Positions 18,832 through 28,066 of a DNA stretch of 45,972 bases are shown here, piece by piece. The stretch is taken from assembly GCA_009773635.1 (NCBI GenBank), contig WSYC01000019.1:1-45972 (forward strand), given 5' to 3'. The first letter of the stretch is position 1; every line of letters begins with the position of its first letter. The notes under the pieces were generated by a model. That model was not told the DNA's origin and searched no databases. It saw only the letters and a list, made by a program, of their open reading frames with translations. This stretch comes from Beijerinckiaceae bacterium. GTDB lineage: Bacteria > Pseudomonadota > Alphaproteobacteria > Rhizobiales > Beijerinckiaceae. Both the position numbers and the translations under genes were made by a program.

Positions 18832-19719
18832 ATGTCCATCCTCATCAATGCGAATACCAAGGTCATCACGCAAGGGTTCACGGGCAAGAACGGCACGTTC
18901 CACTCCGAGCAAGCGCTGGCTTACGGCACGAAAATGGTCGGCGGCACCTCGCCCGGCAAGGGTGGCTCGACCCACCTCGGCCTGCCGGTGTTCGACACCG
19001 TCGCTGAGGCGCGCGAGAAGACCGGCGCCGATGCTTCCGTGATCTACGTGCCGCCGCCGGGCGCTGCGGATGCGATCTGCGAAGCCATTCAGGCCGAAAT
19101 CCCGCTCATCGTCTGCATCACCGAAGGCATTCCGGTGCAGGATATGATCAAGGTGAAGCGCGCGCTCGATGGCTCGAAGTCGCGTCTCATCGGGCCGAAC
19201 TGCCCGGGCGTCATGACCTCAGGCGAATGCAAGATCGGCATCATGCCCGGCAATATCTTCAGCCGCGGCAATGTTGGCATCGTCTCGCGCTCGGGCACGC
19301 TGACCTATGAAGCCGTGTTCCAGACGACGCAGGAAGGCCTCGGCCAGACGACGGCAGTCGGTATCGGCGGCGACCCCGTGAAGGGCACCGAGTTCATCGA
19401 CATGCTCGAACTGTTTCTGGCTGACCCCGCCACGCATTCGATCGTCATGATCGGCGAAATCGGCGGTTCGGCGGAAGAAGACGCCGCGCAGTTCATCGCG
19501 GATGAGGCGAAGCGTGGCCGTTCGAAGCCCATGGTCGGCTTCATTGCCGGTCGCACGGCACCTCCGGGTCGTCGCATGGGCCATGCCGGTGCGATCATCT
19601 CGGGCGGCAAGGGCGGCGCGGAAGACAAGATCGCGGCGATGGAAGCCGCCGGCATCCGCGTCTCGCCCTCGCCGGCGCGCCTCGGCAAGACTCTCGTCGA
19701 AGTGCTCAAAGGCAAATGA
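18832..19719 (+). CDS. sucD: Succinyl-CoA synthetase alpha subunit
   Basis: The 295-residue alpha subunit binds CoA ([26 protein letters not shown] at about 11-37) and carries the phosphorylated active-site His251 in [17 protein letters not shown]. The [19 protein letters not shown] block is typical. With SucC it converts succinyl-CoA to succinate and makes ATP. The ATG directly follows the stop of the membrane-protein gene. Confidence 0.97.
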   Translation: MSILINANTKVITQGFTGKNGTFHSEQALAYGTKMVGGTSPGKGGSTHLGLPVFDTVAEAREKTGADASVIYVPPPGAADAICEAIQAEIPLIVCITEGIPVQDMIKVKRALDGSKSRLIGPNCPGVMTSGECKIGIMPGNIFSRGNVGIVSRSGTLTYEAVFQTTQEGLGQTTAVGIGGDPVKGTEFIDMLELFLADPATHSIVMIGEIGGSAEEDAAQFIADEAKRGRSKPMVGFIAGRTAPPGRRMGHAGAIISGGKGGAEDKIAAMEAAGIRVSPSPARLGKTLVEVLKGK

Positions 19720-19741
19720 GCCTCTTGACGCCATAAACCGG

Positions 19742-19767
19742 GATTGCGGCACACAAACGCCGCAATC
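19742..19767. promoter_or_regulatory. Hairpin between sucD and sucA
   Basis: Arms GATTGCGGC and GCCGCAATC (9 bp, perfect) enclose an 8-base loop, 22 bp after sucD. No T tract follows, so it is not a classic terminator. It may protect the upstream mRNA end or be an operator dyad for sucA. Confidence 0.5.
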
Positions 19768-19883
19768 GAAATCTCTACCGCAGGCGGCTTCAACGCTGCC
19801 GGCGCACAAACCAGAACAGGCCGTATGAAGGCCGCTTCGCTCAGTCGGGCAGGGCACCCAACCAGGATTCCAAGGTCAAGGTC

Positions 19884-22775
19884 ATGGATCGCGATTTCGA
19901 CGACAACTCCCCTGAAATCACCGCCCTCTCGGGCTCCAGTGCCGCCTATCTCGAGGCGCTCGCGGGCGAGGCGACGCCCGGCCCCTCCTGGAAGCGTGCG
20001 AACTGGCCGGTGACCGCGAACAGCGAGCTGATCTCGGCGCTCGACGGCAACTGGGCTGCGGTCGAGAAGGCCGTCGGCGACAAGCTGAAGGGCAAGGCGC
20101 AGGAAGCCGCGAAGGCGGCTCCGGGCGGGGCGGCGATTTCGGAGGCCGATGTCCAGCGCGCGGCGCGTGATTCGGTGCATGCGCTGATGATGATCCGCGC
20201 CTACCGGATGCGCGGACATCTGCACGCCAACCTCGATCCCCTCGGTATCGAAGGTCCGAAGGATCACGAGGAACTGCATCCGTCTTCCTACGGCTTCACC
20301 GATGCCGACTGGGACCGCAAGATCTTCATCGACAAGGTGCTGGGCCTCGAGTTCGCAACCCTGCGCGAGATGCTCGACATCCTCCGTCGCACCTATTGCG
20401 AGACCATCGGCTACGAGTTCATGCACATTTCGGAGCCCGCCGAAAAAGGCTGGCTTCAGGCGCGCATCGAAGGGCCGGACAAGGAAATCACCTTCACCCG
20501 CGAAGGCAAGCGCGCGATCCTCAACAAGCTCGTGGAAGCCGAGGGCTTCGAGAAATTCCTCGATGTCCGCTTCACCGGCACCAAGCGCTTCGGCCTTGAT
20601 GGCGGCGAAAGCCTGATCCCGGCGCTGGAGCAGATCATCAAGCGCGGTGGCAACCTCGGTGTGCAGGATATCGTGTTCGGCATGGCGCACCGCGGCCGCC
20701 TCAATGTGCTGACGCAGGTGCTGGGCAAGCCGCACCGCGCGCTGTTCCACGAGTTCAAGGGCGGCTCTTTCGCCCCCGATGACGTCGAAGGCTCCGGCGA
20801 CGTGAAATATCACCTCGGCGCCTCCTCGGATCGTGAGTTCGACGGCAACAAGGTGCATATCTCGCTGACGCCGAACCCCTCGCATCTTGAAATCGTCAAC
20901 CCGGTGGTGCTCGGCAAGGTCCGCGCGAAGCAGGACCAGCTTGGCTGCCCGCGCGATGATCGCCGCGCCGTGATGCCGCTGCTGATCCACGGTGACGCGG
21001 CGTTCGCGGGTCAGGGGGTGGTTGCGGAATGCTTCGGGCTTTCGGGCCTCAAGGGCCATCGCACCGGCGGCTCCGTGCATTTCATCATCAACAACCAGAT
21101 CGGGTTCACGACCTACCCGCGCTATTCGCGCTCCTCGCCCTATCCCTCGGATGTCGCGAAGATCGTGGAAGCCCCGATCTTCCATGTGAACGGGGATGAT
21201 CCGGAGGCGGTGGTGTTCGCGGCGAAGGTCGCGACCGAATTCCGCATGAAGTTCCAGAAGCCCGTCGTGATCGACATGTGGTGCTACCGCCGCTTCGGCC
21301 ACAACGAGGGCGACGAGCCCGGCTTCACCCAGCCGCTGATGTACAAGAAGATCCGCAGCCATGTCTCGACGCTGGAGATGTATGCCGCGAAACTGATCGC
21401 CGAAGGCGTCGTTACCGAAGGCGAAGTTGACAAGATGAAGGCGGATTGGCGCTCGCGCCTTGAGGCCGAGTTCGAAGCCGGCCAGGCCTACAAGCCGAAC
21501 AAGGCCGATTGGCTGGATGGCAAGTGGTCCGGGCTGAAGTCGGTCAAGGAAACCGAGGAAGACCCGCGCCGTGGCCAGACCGGCGTGCCGATGGATCGCC
21601 TGAAAGAGATCGGTTTTTCGCTCGCCGATGTGCCCGGCGGGTTTAACATCCACAAGACGATCCAGCGCTTCCAGGACAACCGCCGCAAGATGATCGAAAC
21701 CGGCGAGGGGCTTGATTGGGCCACCGGCGAGGCGCTCGCGTTCGGCACGCTGGTTGCCGAAGGGCATCGCGTCCGTCTTTCCGGTCAGGATTGCGAGCGC
21801 GGCACGTTCAGCCAGCGCCATTCGGTGCTGATCGATCAGGATACCGAGACGCGCTACACCCCGCTGAACCATATCCAGGCCGGGCAGGGCAAATACGAGG
21901 TTATCAACTCGATGCTCTCCGAAGAGGCGGTGCTCGGCTTTGAATACGGTTATTCACTGACCGAGCCGAATGCACTGACCTGCTGGGAAGCCCAGTTCGG
22001 CGATTTCGCCAACGGCGCGCAGGTTTTGTTCGACCAGTTCGTCTCTTCGGGCGAACGCAAGTGGCTGCGCATGAGCGGGCTCGTCTGCCTGCTGCCGCAT
22101 GGCTACGAGGGGCAGGGGCCGGAGCATTCAAGCGCGCGCCTCGAACGCTTCCTCCAGCTCTGCGCCGAGGACAACATGCAGGTCGCAAACTGCTCGACAC
22201 CGGCGAACTACTTCCACATCCTGCGCCGGCAGCTGAAGCGCGATTTCCGCAAGCCGCTCGTCCTGATGACGCCGAAGAGCCTCTTGCGCCACAAGCGCTG
22301 CGTCTCCGATCTCGCTGATTTCGCCGAGGGCAGCTCGTTCCACCGCATCCTCAAGGATGACGCGGAAGCCGGCCGCTCGACCACCAAGCTGAAGGCGGAT
22401 GGCAAGATCCGCCGCGTCATCCTGTGCTCGGGCAAGGTCTACTATGACCTCCTCGACGAGCGCGAGAAGCGCGGCATCGACGATGTTTATCTCCTGCGCG
22501 TCGAGCAGCTCTATCCGTTCCCGCTGAAGTCGGTGGCGCATGAGCTCAGCCGCTTCAAGAAGGCGGATGTCGTCTGGTGCCAGGAAGAGCCGAAGAACAT
22601 GGGCTCCTGGTCCTTCGTTGAGCCCTACCTCGAATGGGTGTTGGCGCAGGCGGCTTCGGTGTCGAAGCGCGCGCGCTACGTCGGTCGTCCGGCCTCGGCC
22701 TCGACCGCCGTCGGCCAGATGTCCAAGCATCTCGAACAGCTCAACGCGTTCCTCGCCGAAGCTTTCGCCAACTAA
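19884..22775 (+). CDS. sucA: 2-oxoglutarate dehydrogenase E1 component
   Basis: The 963-residue thiamine-diphosphate enzyme decarboxylates 2-oxoglutarate and transfers the succinyl group to SucB. It shows the N-terminal helix of OGDH E1 (SSAAYLEALAG), the TPP-binding region (MAHRGRLNVL; HGDAAFAGQGVVAE; INNQIGFTTYPRYSRSSPYPSD; CYRRFGHNEGDEP) and the C-terminal transketolase-like domain (GQDCERGTFSQRHSVL; LPHGYEGQGPEHSSARLERFLQ). Length is normal for alphaproteobacteria. AAGGTCAAGGTC precedes the ATG. A repeat palindrome separates it from sucB. Confidence 0.97.
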   Translation: MDRDFDDNSPEITALSGSSAAYLEALAGEATPGPSWKRANWPVTANSELISALDGNWAAVEKAVGDKLKGKAQEAAKAAPGGAAISEADVQRAARDSVHALMMIRAYRMRGHLHANLDPLGIEGPKDHEELHPSSYGFTDADWDRKIFIDKVLGLEFATLREMLDILRRTYCETIGYEFMHISEPAEKGWLQARIEGPDKEITFTREGKRAILNKLVEAEGFEKFLDVRFTGTKRFGLDGGESLIPALEQIIKRGGNLGVQDIVFGMAHRGRLNVLTQVLGKPHRALFHEFKGGSFAPDDVEGSGDVKYHLGASSDREFDGNKVHISLTPNPSHLEIVNPVVLGKVRAKQDQLGCPRDDRRAVMPLLIHGDAAFAGQGVVAECFGLSGLKGHRTGGSVHFIINNQIGFTTYPRYSRSSPYPSDVAKIVEAPIFHVNGDDPEAVVFAAKVATEFRMKFQKPVVIDMWCYRRFGHNEGDEPGFTQPLMYKKIRSHVSTLEMYAAKLIAEGVVTEGEVDKMKADWRSRLEAEFEAGQAYKPNKADWLDGKWSGLKSVKETEEDPRRGQTGVPMDRLKEIGFSLADVPGGFNIHKTIQRFQDNRRKMIETGEGLDWATGEALAFGTLVAEGHRVRLSGQDCERGTFSQRHSVLIDQDTETRYTPLNHIQAGQGKYEVINSMLSEEAVLGFEYGYSLTEPNALTCWEAQFGDFANGAQVLFDQFVSSGERKWLRMSGLVCLLPHGYEGQGPEHSSARLERFLQLCAEDNMQVANCSTPANYFHILRRQLKRDFRKPLVLMTPKSLLRHKRCVSDLADFAEGSSFHRILKDDAEAGRSTTKLKADGKIRRVILCSGKVYYDLLDEREKRGIDDVYLLRVEQLYPFPLKSVAHELSRFKKADVVWCQEEPKNMGSWSFVEPYLEWVLAQAASVSKRARYVGRPASASTAVGQMSKHLEQLNAFLAEAFAN

Positions 22776-22781
22776 ACAACA

Positions 22782-22825
22782 GCATTTTCGAGCGAAGTGG
22801 GTTCCGGTTCGCGTGAAGAAAATGC
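22782..22825. repeat. Rhizobiales-type intergenic palindrome, copy A
   Basis: The element starts GCATTTTC and ends GAAAATGC around a core resembling GAAGTGGGTTCCGGTTCG. Two relatives occur at 31262-31305 and 32863-32910. All lie between genes of an operon. Such elements (RIME/REP-like) are common in Rhizobiales. Confidence 0.7.
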
Positions 22826-22868
22826 GTCAAAGATGAACAGAACAACGACCGCAAGAGGTTATCCGAGC

Positions 22869-24068
22869 ATGAGCACCGAAATCCGCGTTCCCACCTTGGG
22901 TGAAAGCGTCTCCGAAGCCACCATCGGCAAGTGGTTCAAGAAGCCCGGCGATGCCGTCAAGGCGGACGAGCCCTTGCTGGAGCTTGAAACCGACAAGGTG
23001 ACCCTTGAGGTCAATGCCCCCGCCGCGGGCACGCTGGCCGAAATCGTCGCCAAGGATGGCGAGACGGTTGGTGTCGGCGCGCTGCTCGGCAGCATCTCGG
23101 CGGGAGGCGCTGCCGCCGCTGCGGCCCCGGCAGCCGCTGCCCCTGCTGCTGCTCCCAAGGCGACTCCGGCTCCTGCCGCTGGCATGCCACCGGCCCCCTC
23201 AGCTGCCAAGATGATGGCCGAGACCGGTGTTTCGGTTTCTGAAGGCTCAGGCAAGCGTGGTCAGGTGCTGAAAGAAGATGTAATCGCCGCCGCTTCCGCT
23301 CCCAAGGCAGCTCCTGCCCCGGCGCCGGTTGCTTCGGCCCCGCGCGTGGCCTCGCCCGCCGATGACGCCTCCCGCGAGGAGCGCGTGAAGATGTCGAAGC
23401 TGCGCCAGACCATCGCGCGCCGCCTCAAGGAGAGCCAGAACACCGCCGCGATGCTGACGACCTTCAACGAGGTCGACATGTCCGCCGTGATGGCGCTGCG
23501 CAACCAGTACAAGGACCTCTTCGAGAAGAAGCACGGCGTGAAGCTCGGCTTCATGAGCTTCTTCGTCAAAGCCTGCGTGCAGGCACTGAAGGAACTGCCG
23601 GGCGTCAACGCCGAGATCGACGGCACGGACCTCATCTACAAGAACTACTATCACGTCGGCATCGCTGTTGGCACCGAGAAGGGCCTTGTCGTGCCGGTGC
23701 TGCGCAATGCGGATGAGCTTGGCCTCGCCGGCATCGAGAAGTCGATCGCCGATTTCGGCAAGCGTGCCCGTGATGGCCAGCTGACGGTCGCGGAAATGTC
23801 GGGTGGCACCTTCACGATCACTAACGGCGGCATCTACGGCTCGCTGATGTCGACTCCGATCCTGAACGCGCCGCAATCCGGCATCCTCGGCATGCACAAG
23901 ATCCAGGAGCGCCCGGTCGCGGTTGGCGGGCAGATCGTCATCCGCCCGATGATGTATCTCGCGCTCTCCTATGATCACCGCATCGTCGACGGCAAGGAAG
24001 CCGTGACCTTCCTCGTCCGCGTCAAGGAAAGCCTTGAGGATCCCGCGCGGCTGGTGATGGATCTCTGA
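22869..24068 (+). CDS. sucB: 2-oxoglutarate dehydrogenase E2 (dihydrolipoyl succinyltransferase)
   Basis: The 399-residue E2 core has one lipoyl domain (lipoyl Lys43 in ETDKVTLEV), an Ala/Pro-rich linker (about 75-115), a peripheral subunit-binding domain ([29 protein letters not shown]), a second linker and a catalytic domain ending with His370 and Asp374 in [12 protein letters not shown]. It moves the succinyl group to CoA. The start at 22869 gives the standard [14 protein letters not shown]; ATGs upstream belong to the palindrome leader. Confidence 0.96.
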   Translation: MSTEIRVPTLGESVSEATIGKWFKKPGDAVKADEPLLELETDKVTLEVNAPAAGTLAEIVAKDGETVGVGALLGSISAGGAAAAAAPAAAAPAAAPKATPAPAAGMPPAPSAAKMMAETGVSVSEGSGKRGQVLKEDVIAAASAPKAAPAPAPVASAPRVASPADDASREERVKMSKLRQTIARRLKESQNTAAMLTTFNEVDMSAVMALRNQYKDLFEKKHGVKLGFMSFFVKACVQALKELPGVNAEIDGTDLIYKNYYHVGIAVGTEKGLVVPVLRNADELGLAGIEKSIADFGKRARDGQLTVAEMSGGTFTITNGGIYGSLMSTPILNAPQSGILGMHKIQERPVAVGGQIVIRPMMYLALSYDHRIVDGKEAVTFLVRVKESLEDPARLVMDL

Positions 24069-24076
24069 GGAGCTGA

Positions 24077-24841
24077 ATGATGAGCGCAGGAGCCGCAAAC
24101 AAGGGCGTCGCCCTCATCACCGGCGGCTCGCGCGGCATCGGGCGGGCCTGCGCGCTCGGGCTGGCGGAGGATGGTTTCGATGTCGTCGTCAACTACGTCG
24201 GCAACAAGGGCGCGGCGGATGAGGTTGTCGCCGCGATCACCGCGAAAGGCCGCAAGGCTGTTGCCGTGCAGGGTGATGTGTCCGTTGAAGCCGATGTCGC
24301 CGCGATCTTCGCCGCCGCCGACAAGCTCGGAACGCTCAAGGCACTGGTGAACAACGCCGGCGTCGTCGATATCGCACAGCCGGTGGTCGAGATGTCGACC
24401 GCGCGCTTCCGCCGCATGTTCGATATCAACGTGATGGGCTCGTTCTTCTGCGCCCGCGAGGCGATCAAGCGCATGTCCACCCGCCTTGGCGGCACGGGCG
24501 GCGCCATCGTCAACATGTCCTCCATTGCGCCGAGGCTCGGTGCGCCTGGGCAATACGTCGATTACGCCGCCGCCAAGGGCGCGATCGATGCCTTTACGCT
24601 CGGGCTCGGCCGTGAGGTCGCGAACGAGGGTATCCGCGTCAATGGCGTGCAGCCCGGCCTGATCGAGACCGACATCCACGCCTCCGGCGGCATTCCTGAT
24701 CGCATCGAGCAGCTCAAGAGCTCCATCCCGATCAAGCGCGGCGGCACGGCGGACGAAATCGCCGAGGCCGTGCGTTGGCTCGTGTCCGACAAGGCCTCCT
24801 ATGCCGTCGGCAGTCTGATCACCGTTTCCGGCGGGCGCTGA
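24077..24841 (+). CDS. Short-chain dehydrogenase/reductase (3-oxoacyl-ACP reductase-like)
   Basis: The 254-residue protein is a classical SDR: cofactor motif TGGSRGIG near 15-22, NNAG near 91-94, and the catalytic set Ser (NMSSIAP), Tyr and Lys (YVDYAAAKGA). The C-terminal ASYAVGSLITVSGG is typical. NADPH is likely from the SRGIGR context. It sits between sucB (8-bp gap) and lpdA (33-bp gap), so it is cotranscribed with 2-oxoglutarate dehydrogenase. SDR genes at this place occur in other Rhizobiales; the substrate is unknown. ATG at 24080 is an equal start choice. Confidence 0.88.
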   Translation: MMSAGAANKGVALITGGSRGIGRACALGLAEDGFDVVVNYVGNKGAADEVVAAITAKGRKAVAVQGDVSVEADVAAIFAAADKLGTLKALVNNAGVVDIAQPVVEMSTARFRRMFDINVMGSFFCAREAIKRMSTRLGGTGGAIVNMSSIAPRLGAPGQYVDYAAAKGAIDAFTLGLGREVANEGIRVNGVQPGLIETDIHASGGIPDRIEQLKSSIPIKRGGTADEIAEAVRWLVSDKASYAVGSLITVSGGR

Positions 24842-24874
24842 GCCGCCATTCCGTTTCAAGGTAAGGAACCCATC

Positions 24875-26287
24875 ATGTCCTACGATCTCATCGTCATCGG
24901 CACCGGCCCCGGCGGCTATGTTTGCGCCATCCGCGCAGCCCAGCTTGGTTTGAAGGTCGCGGTTGTCGAGAAGCGCAAGGCCCATGGCGGCACCTGCCTC
25001 AACGTCGGCTGCATCCCCTCCAAGGCGATGCTGCATGCCTCCGAGATGTTTGACGAGGCCGGCCACGGGTTCGCGGCGCTCGGCATCGAGGTTCCCGCCC
25101 CGAAGCTCAACCTCGCTGCGATGATGAAGCACAAGCAGGATACGGTGGATGCCAATGTCACCGGCGTCGGCTTCCTGCTCAAGAAGAACAAGGTCGAGGT
25201 CCATTTCGGTCTCGGCACCATCCTTGCTGCCGGCAAGGTTCAGGTAACCGCCGAGGACGGCACCAAATCTGTGCTGGAAGGCAAGAACATCGTCATCGCT
25301 ACCGGTTCGGAAGTGGCCCAGCTGCCGGGCGTGACGATCGACGAGAAGACCATCGTCTCCTCCACCGGCGCGCTGGAACTCGGCAAGGTGCCGGGCAAGC
25401 TTGTGGTGATCGGCGCGGGCGTGATCGGGCTGGAACTGGGCTCGGTCTGGCGTCGTCTCGGCGCCAAGGTCGAGGTCATCGAATATCTCGACCGCATCCT
25501 GCCGGGGATGGACAGCGAGGTCGTCAAGCAGTTCCAGCGCCTGCTGGAGAAGCAGGGCATCGCCTTCCATCTCGGCAAGAAGGTCACCGGTGCCAAGATC
25601 ACAGAAACAAAATCGGGCAAGAGCGGTGTGGCACTCACGGTCGAGCCCGCTGCTGGTGGTGCTGCCGAAACCGTGGAGGCCGATGTCGTGCTGGTCGCCA
25701 TCGGCCGCCGCCCGAACACGGATGGTCTGGGCCTCGAAGCCGTGGGCGTCGCCACCGAGCGCGGCCGCGTGACGATCGACGGGTATTTCGCGACCAACGT
25801 GAAGGGCATCTACGCCATCGGCGATGTCGTGCGCGGGCCGATGCTCGCCCACAAGGCCGAGGACGAGGGTCTGGCGGTGGCCGAAATCCTCGCCGGCAAG
25901 GCGGGCCATGTGAATTATGATGTCATTCCGGGCGTCGTCTACACTTGGCCGGAGATCGCGACCGTCGGCAAGTCCGAGGACGATCTCAAGGCTGCCGGCA
26001 TTGCCTATAACATCGGCAAGTTCCCGTTCACCGCGAATGGCCGTGCGCGTGCCAACCGCGCGACCGATGGTTTCGTCAAGGTGCTCGCGGACAAGACGAC
26101 GGACCGCGTGCTCGGCGTGCATATCATCGCCGCCGGCGCCGGCGAGATGATCCACGAGGCGGCGGTGCTGATGGAATTCGGCGGCTCCTCCGAGGATCTT
26201 GCCCGCACCTGCCATGCGCATCCGACGATGAGCGAAGCGGTGAAGGAAGCCGCGATGGCGGTCGAGAAGCGCCAGATCCATTTGTAA
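24875..26287 (+). CDS. lpdA: Dihydrolipoyl dehydrogenase (E3)
   Basis: The 470-residue flavoprotein reoxidises the lipoyl groups of SucB and passes electrons to NAD. It has the FAD motif GTGPGGY (9-15), redox cysteines C41 and C46 in [13 protein letters not shown], a second nucleotide motif [13 protein letters not shown], the [10 protein letters not shown] region and the His449/Glu454 pair in HAHPTMSE. Length is normal. It closes the suc block. Confidence 0.97.
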   Translation: MSYDLIVIGTGPGGYVCAIRAAQLGLKVAVVEKRKAHGGTCLNVGCIPSKAMLHASEMFDEAGHGFAALGIEVPAPKLNLAAMMKHKQDTVDANVTGVGFLLKKNKVEVHFGLGTILAAGKVQVTAEDGTKSVLEGKNIVIATGSEVAQLPGVTIDEKTIVSSTGALELGKVPGKLVVIGAGVIGLELGSVWRRLGAKVEVIEYLDRILPGMDSEVVKQFQRLLEKQGIAFHLGKKVTGAKITETKSGKSGVALTVEPAAGGAAETVEADVVLVAIGRRPNTDGLGLEAVGVATERGRVTIDGYFATNVKGIYAIGDVVRGPMLAHKAEDEGLAVAEILAGKAGHVNYDVIPGVVYTWPEIATVGKSEDDLKAAGIAYNIGKFPFTANGRARANRATDGFVKVLADKTTDRVLGVHIIAAGAGEMIHEAAVLMEFGGSSEDLARTCHAHPTMSEAVKEAAMAVEKRQIHL

Positions 26288-26355
26288 GAAAACGGCGGCG
26301 GCGCTTCGCCTGAATTGTGGGGAAAGGGTAGCGCTCTCGCCTTAAGGGGCCCGCC

Positions 26356-26943
26356 TCAATGCCCGAAATGCAACGCCATCGGCGCCCAGATGGCAATAGC
26401 CATCAGGCCTATGCCGCCAAAACCCAGCGCGATGGCGCCGAAGGCCATTGCCATCAGCCCGGTGATCACGGCTGTCGAGGCGATGACGATCGCGATCTGG
26501 AGCAGAGCCGAGGCATATTCGAAGACATGGGCCCGCGCCTTCGTGAAGTCGCGCCGCTGCTCGGCCACCTTGGCGCGCGCGGCAAGCTCCTTGCGGCCTT
26601 CACCGGTTTCCGGCTCGCTTTCGTAGCGGGCGGCAGTGTCGGTCCATTTCTTGATCTGCGCCTCGGCCTTTGCCTTCGATGCGGGATCGGTGATCGATGT
26701 CACCGTCACCTGCATCTCCTCGGCGGCGACCTGGATCGCGGTCCGGCGGATGGTCTTGGCCTGGAAGAATGACCAGAAGTTCGAGGCTTCGAGGTTCTTG
26801 GCGATCGATTCGTTTTCCGAGAGCTTGTTGCCCATTTCAGCGAAGGAAAGCAGCAGGGCGAGGATCGCGATCAGAAGGCCGATCTTCTTGTTCGATCCAC
26901 CGTGATCATCATGCCCGTGACCATGGGCGTGTCCGTGCGACAT
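26356..26943 (-). CDS. DUF4337 family membrane protein
   Basis: The 195-residue protein starts with a His/Gly-rich stretch (MSHGHAHGHGHDDHGG), then a first transmembrane helix (about 20-36), a long soluble helical region with FWSFFQAKTIRRTA and Lys/Glu-rich segments (about 50-140), and two C-terminal membrane helices (about 145-192). This is the DUF4337 layout; function unknown. The His-rich start may bind metal. It converges on lpdA with a 68-bp gap. Confidence 0.85.
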   Translation of the reverse strand: MSHGHAHGHGHDDHGGSNKKIGLLIAILALLLSFAEMGNKLSENESIAKNLEASNFWSFFQAKTIRRTAIQVAAEEMQVTVTSITDPASKAKAEAQIKKWTDTAARYESEPETGEGRKELAARAKVAEQRRDFTKARAHVFEYASALLQIAIVIASTAVITGLMAMAFGAIALGFGGIGLMAIAIWAPMALHFGH

Positions 26944-26989
26944 TCAGAATTCTCCTCGCGAATCATGCGGGGCGATTATCGCGGTGTGC

Positions 26990-27042
26990 ATGACAAGCGC
27001 AAGACAGGGCAAGCGCAAGAGGGGGCAAGCGCAAGAGGGGAG
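26990..27042. repeat. Tandem repeat GGGCAAGCGCAAGAGG (about three units)
   Basis: The gap between the DUF4337 and xerC genes contains three imperfect copies of CAAGCGCAAGA followed by C/G-rich spacers. It may have arisen by slippage. No function is apparent. Confidence 0.6.
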
Positions 27043-27046
27043 CCTG

Positions 27047-27982
27047 TCAGGCGCGCGGGTGCGCTGCCTTGTAGCTTGCCATCAGCCTGGCAGTGTTGAC
27101 CTCGGTATAGACCTGCGTCGTCGAGAGCGAGGCATGCCCAAGCAGCTCCTGAATCGTACGCAGATCGCCGCCGCGCGCCAGAAGATGCGTCGCAAACGAA
27201 TGGCGCAGGGCGTGCGGCGTTGCCGTATCCGGCAGGCCGAGTGCACCGCGCAACCCCTCCATCGCCAGCTGGATGATGCGCGGCGAGAGCGCACCGCCCT
27301 TCGCGCCGACAAACAACGGGCCATCCGCCGGCATTTTCCACGGGCATTGCGCGAGATAGCTGTCGATTGCCGTGACGATCTGCGGCAGCACCGGCACGTG
27401 CCGGGCCTTGCCGCCCTTGCCGGTGATGACAAGCGTGTCGCGGCTCGAACGGGGCACATCGCCACGCTTGAGTGATAGCGCTTCGGAAATGCGGAGCCCG
27501 GCCCCGTAGAGCAGCGCGAAGACTGCCGCATCGCGGGCGAGAATCCAGGGTTCGCGCACGTCGCCGATGCGTGACGCCGTGGCGCTCATCGCGCGGGCGT
27601 CGCCGGGGGTCAGCGGGCGCGGCAGGCCTTTTTTCACACGCGGCCCCTTGACCGCCTTGAAGGCGGAGGCATGGCCATGGCCCTCGCGTTCCAGGAACCG
27701 CGCGAACGAACGCAACCCCGCAAGCTGGCGCATCAGCGACCGGCTCTCGATGCCCTTTTCGCGGCGCTCGGCCAGGAACAGCCGGAGATCGGCGGGCTTG
27801 ACGGCGAGAAAATCCTTCGGGCTCCGGCAATCGTCGGCCAGAAACGCGATAAATTGCAGGACATCGCGGCCATAAGCCTCGGAGGTCTTGGTGGAATAGA
27901 GCCGCTCGCGGGAGAGCTCCCGGAGCCAGGCGATGCGGCAGTCTTCGAGCGACATGGGTGTCCTGAACGGTTGGGCTGCCAT
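27047..27982 (-). CDS. xerC: Tyrosine recombinase XerC
   Basis: The 311-residue recombinase resolves chromosome dimers at dif with XerD. It has the N-terminal SAM-like core-binding domain (about 12-100) and the catalytic domain with R164 (GAGLRISE), K192 (GKGGKARHVPV), H257-x-x-R260 (HALRHSFATHLL), H283 (LGHASLSTTQ) and nucleophile Y292 (VYTEV). Length suits a chromosomal Xer protein. The genomic place, next to and divergent from priA, is standard in Rhizobiales, so it is not a phage integrase. Confidence 0.93.
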   Translation of the reverse strand: MAAQPFRTPMSLEDCRIAWLRELSRERLYSTKTSEAYGRDVLQFIAFLADDCRSPKDFLAVKPADLRLFLAERREKGIESRSLMRQLAGLRSFARFLEREGHGHASAFKAVKGPRVKKGLPRPLTPGDARAMSATASRIGDVREPWILARDAAVFALLYGAGLRISEALSLKRGDVPRSSRDTLVITGKGGKARHVPVLPQIVTAIDSYLAQCPWKMPADGPLFVGAKGGALSPRIIQLAMEGLRGALGLPDTATPHALRHSFATHLLARGGDLRTIQELLGHASLSTTQVYTEVNTARLMASYKAAHPRA

Positions 27983-28066
27983 TGTCGCGCGCCGGGGTTA
28001 AGGAACTTCATGCGGAGGCGCGCCGCTGGCGATCCCCGGCGAATCCTGTGATATCACGCTCCCTGT

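Noticed and set aside
19305-21872. 855-residue minus-strand frame opposite sucD and sucA
   Set aside because: Shadow frame over two certain genes; length is an effect of GC-rich codon use.
23975-26281. 768-residue minus-strand frame opposite the SDR and lpdA genes
   Set aside because: Shadow frame; composition is that of reverse-complemented coding DNA.
27047-27982. Phage or island integrase
   Set aside because: Sequence and the position beside priA fit chromosomal XerC; there is no att-like repeat nearby.
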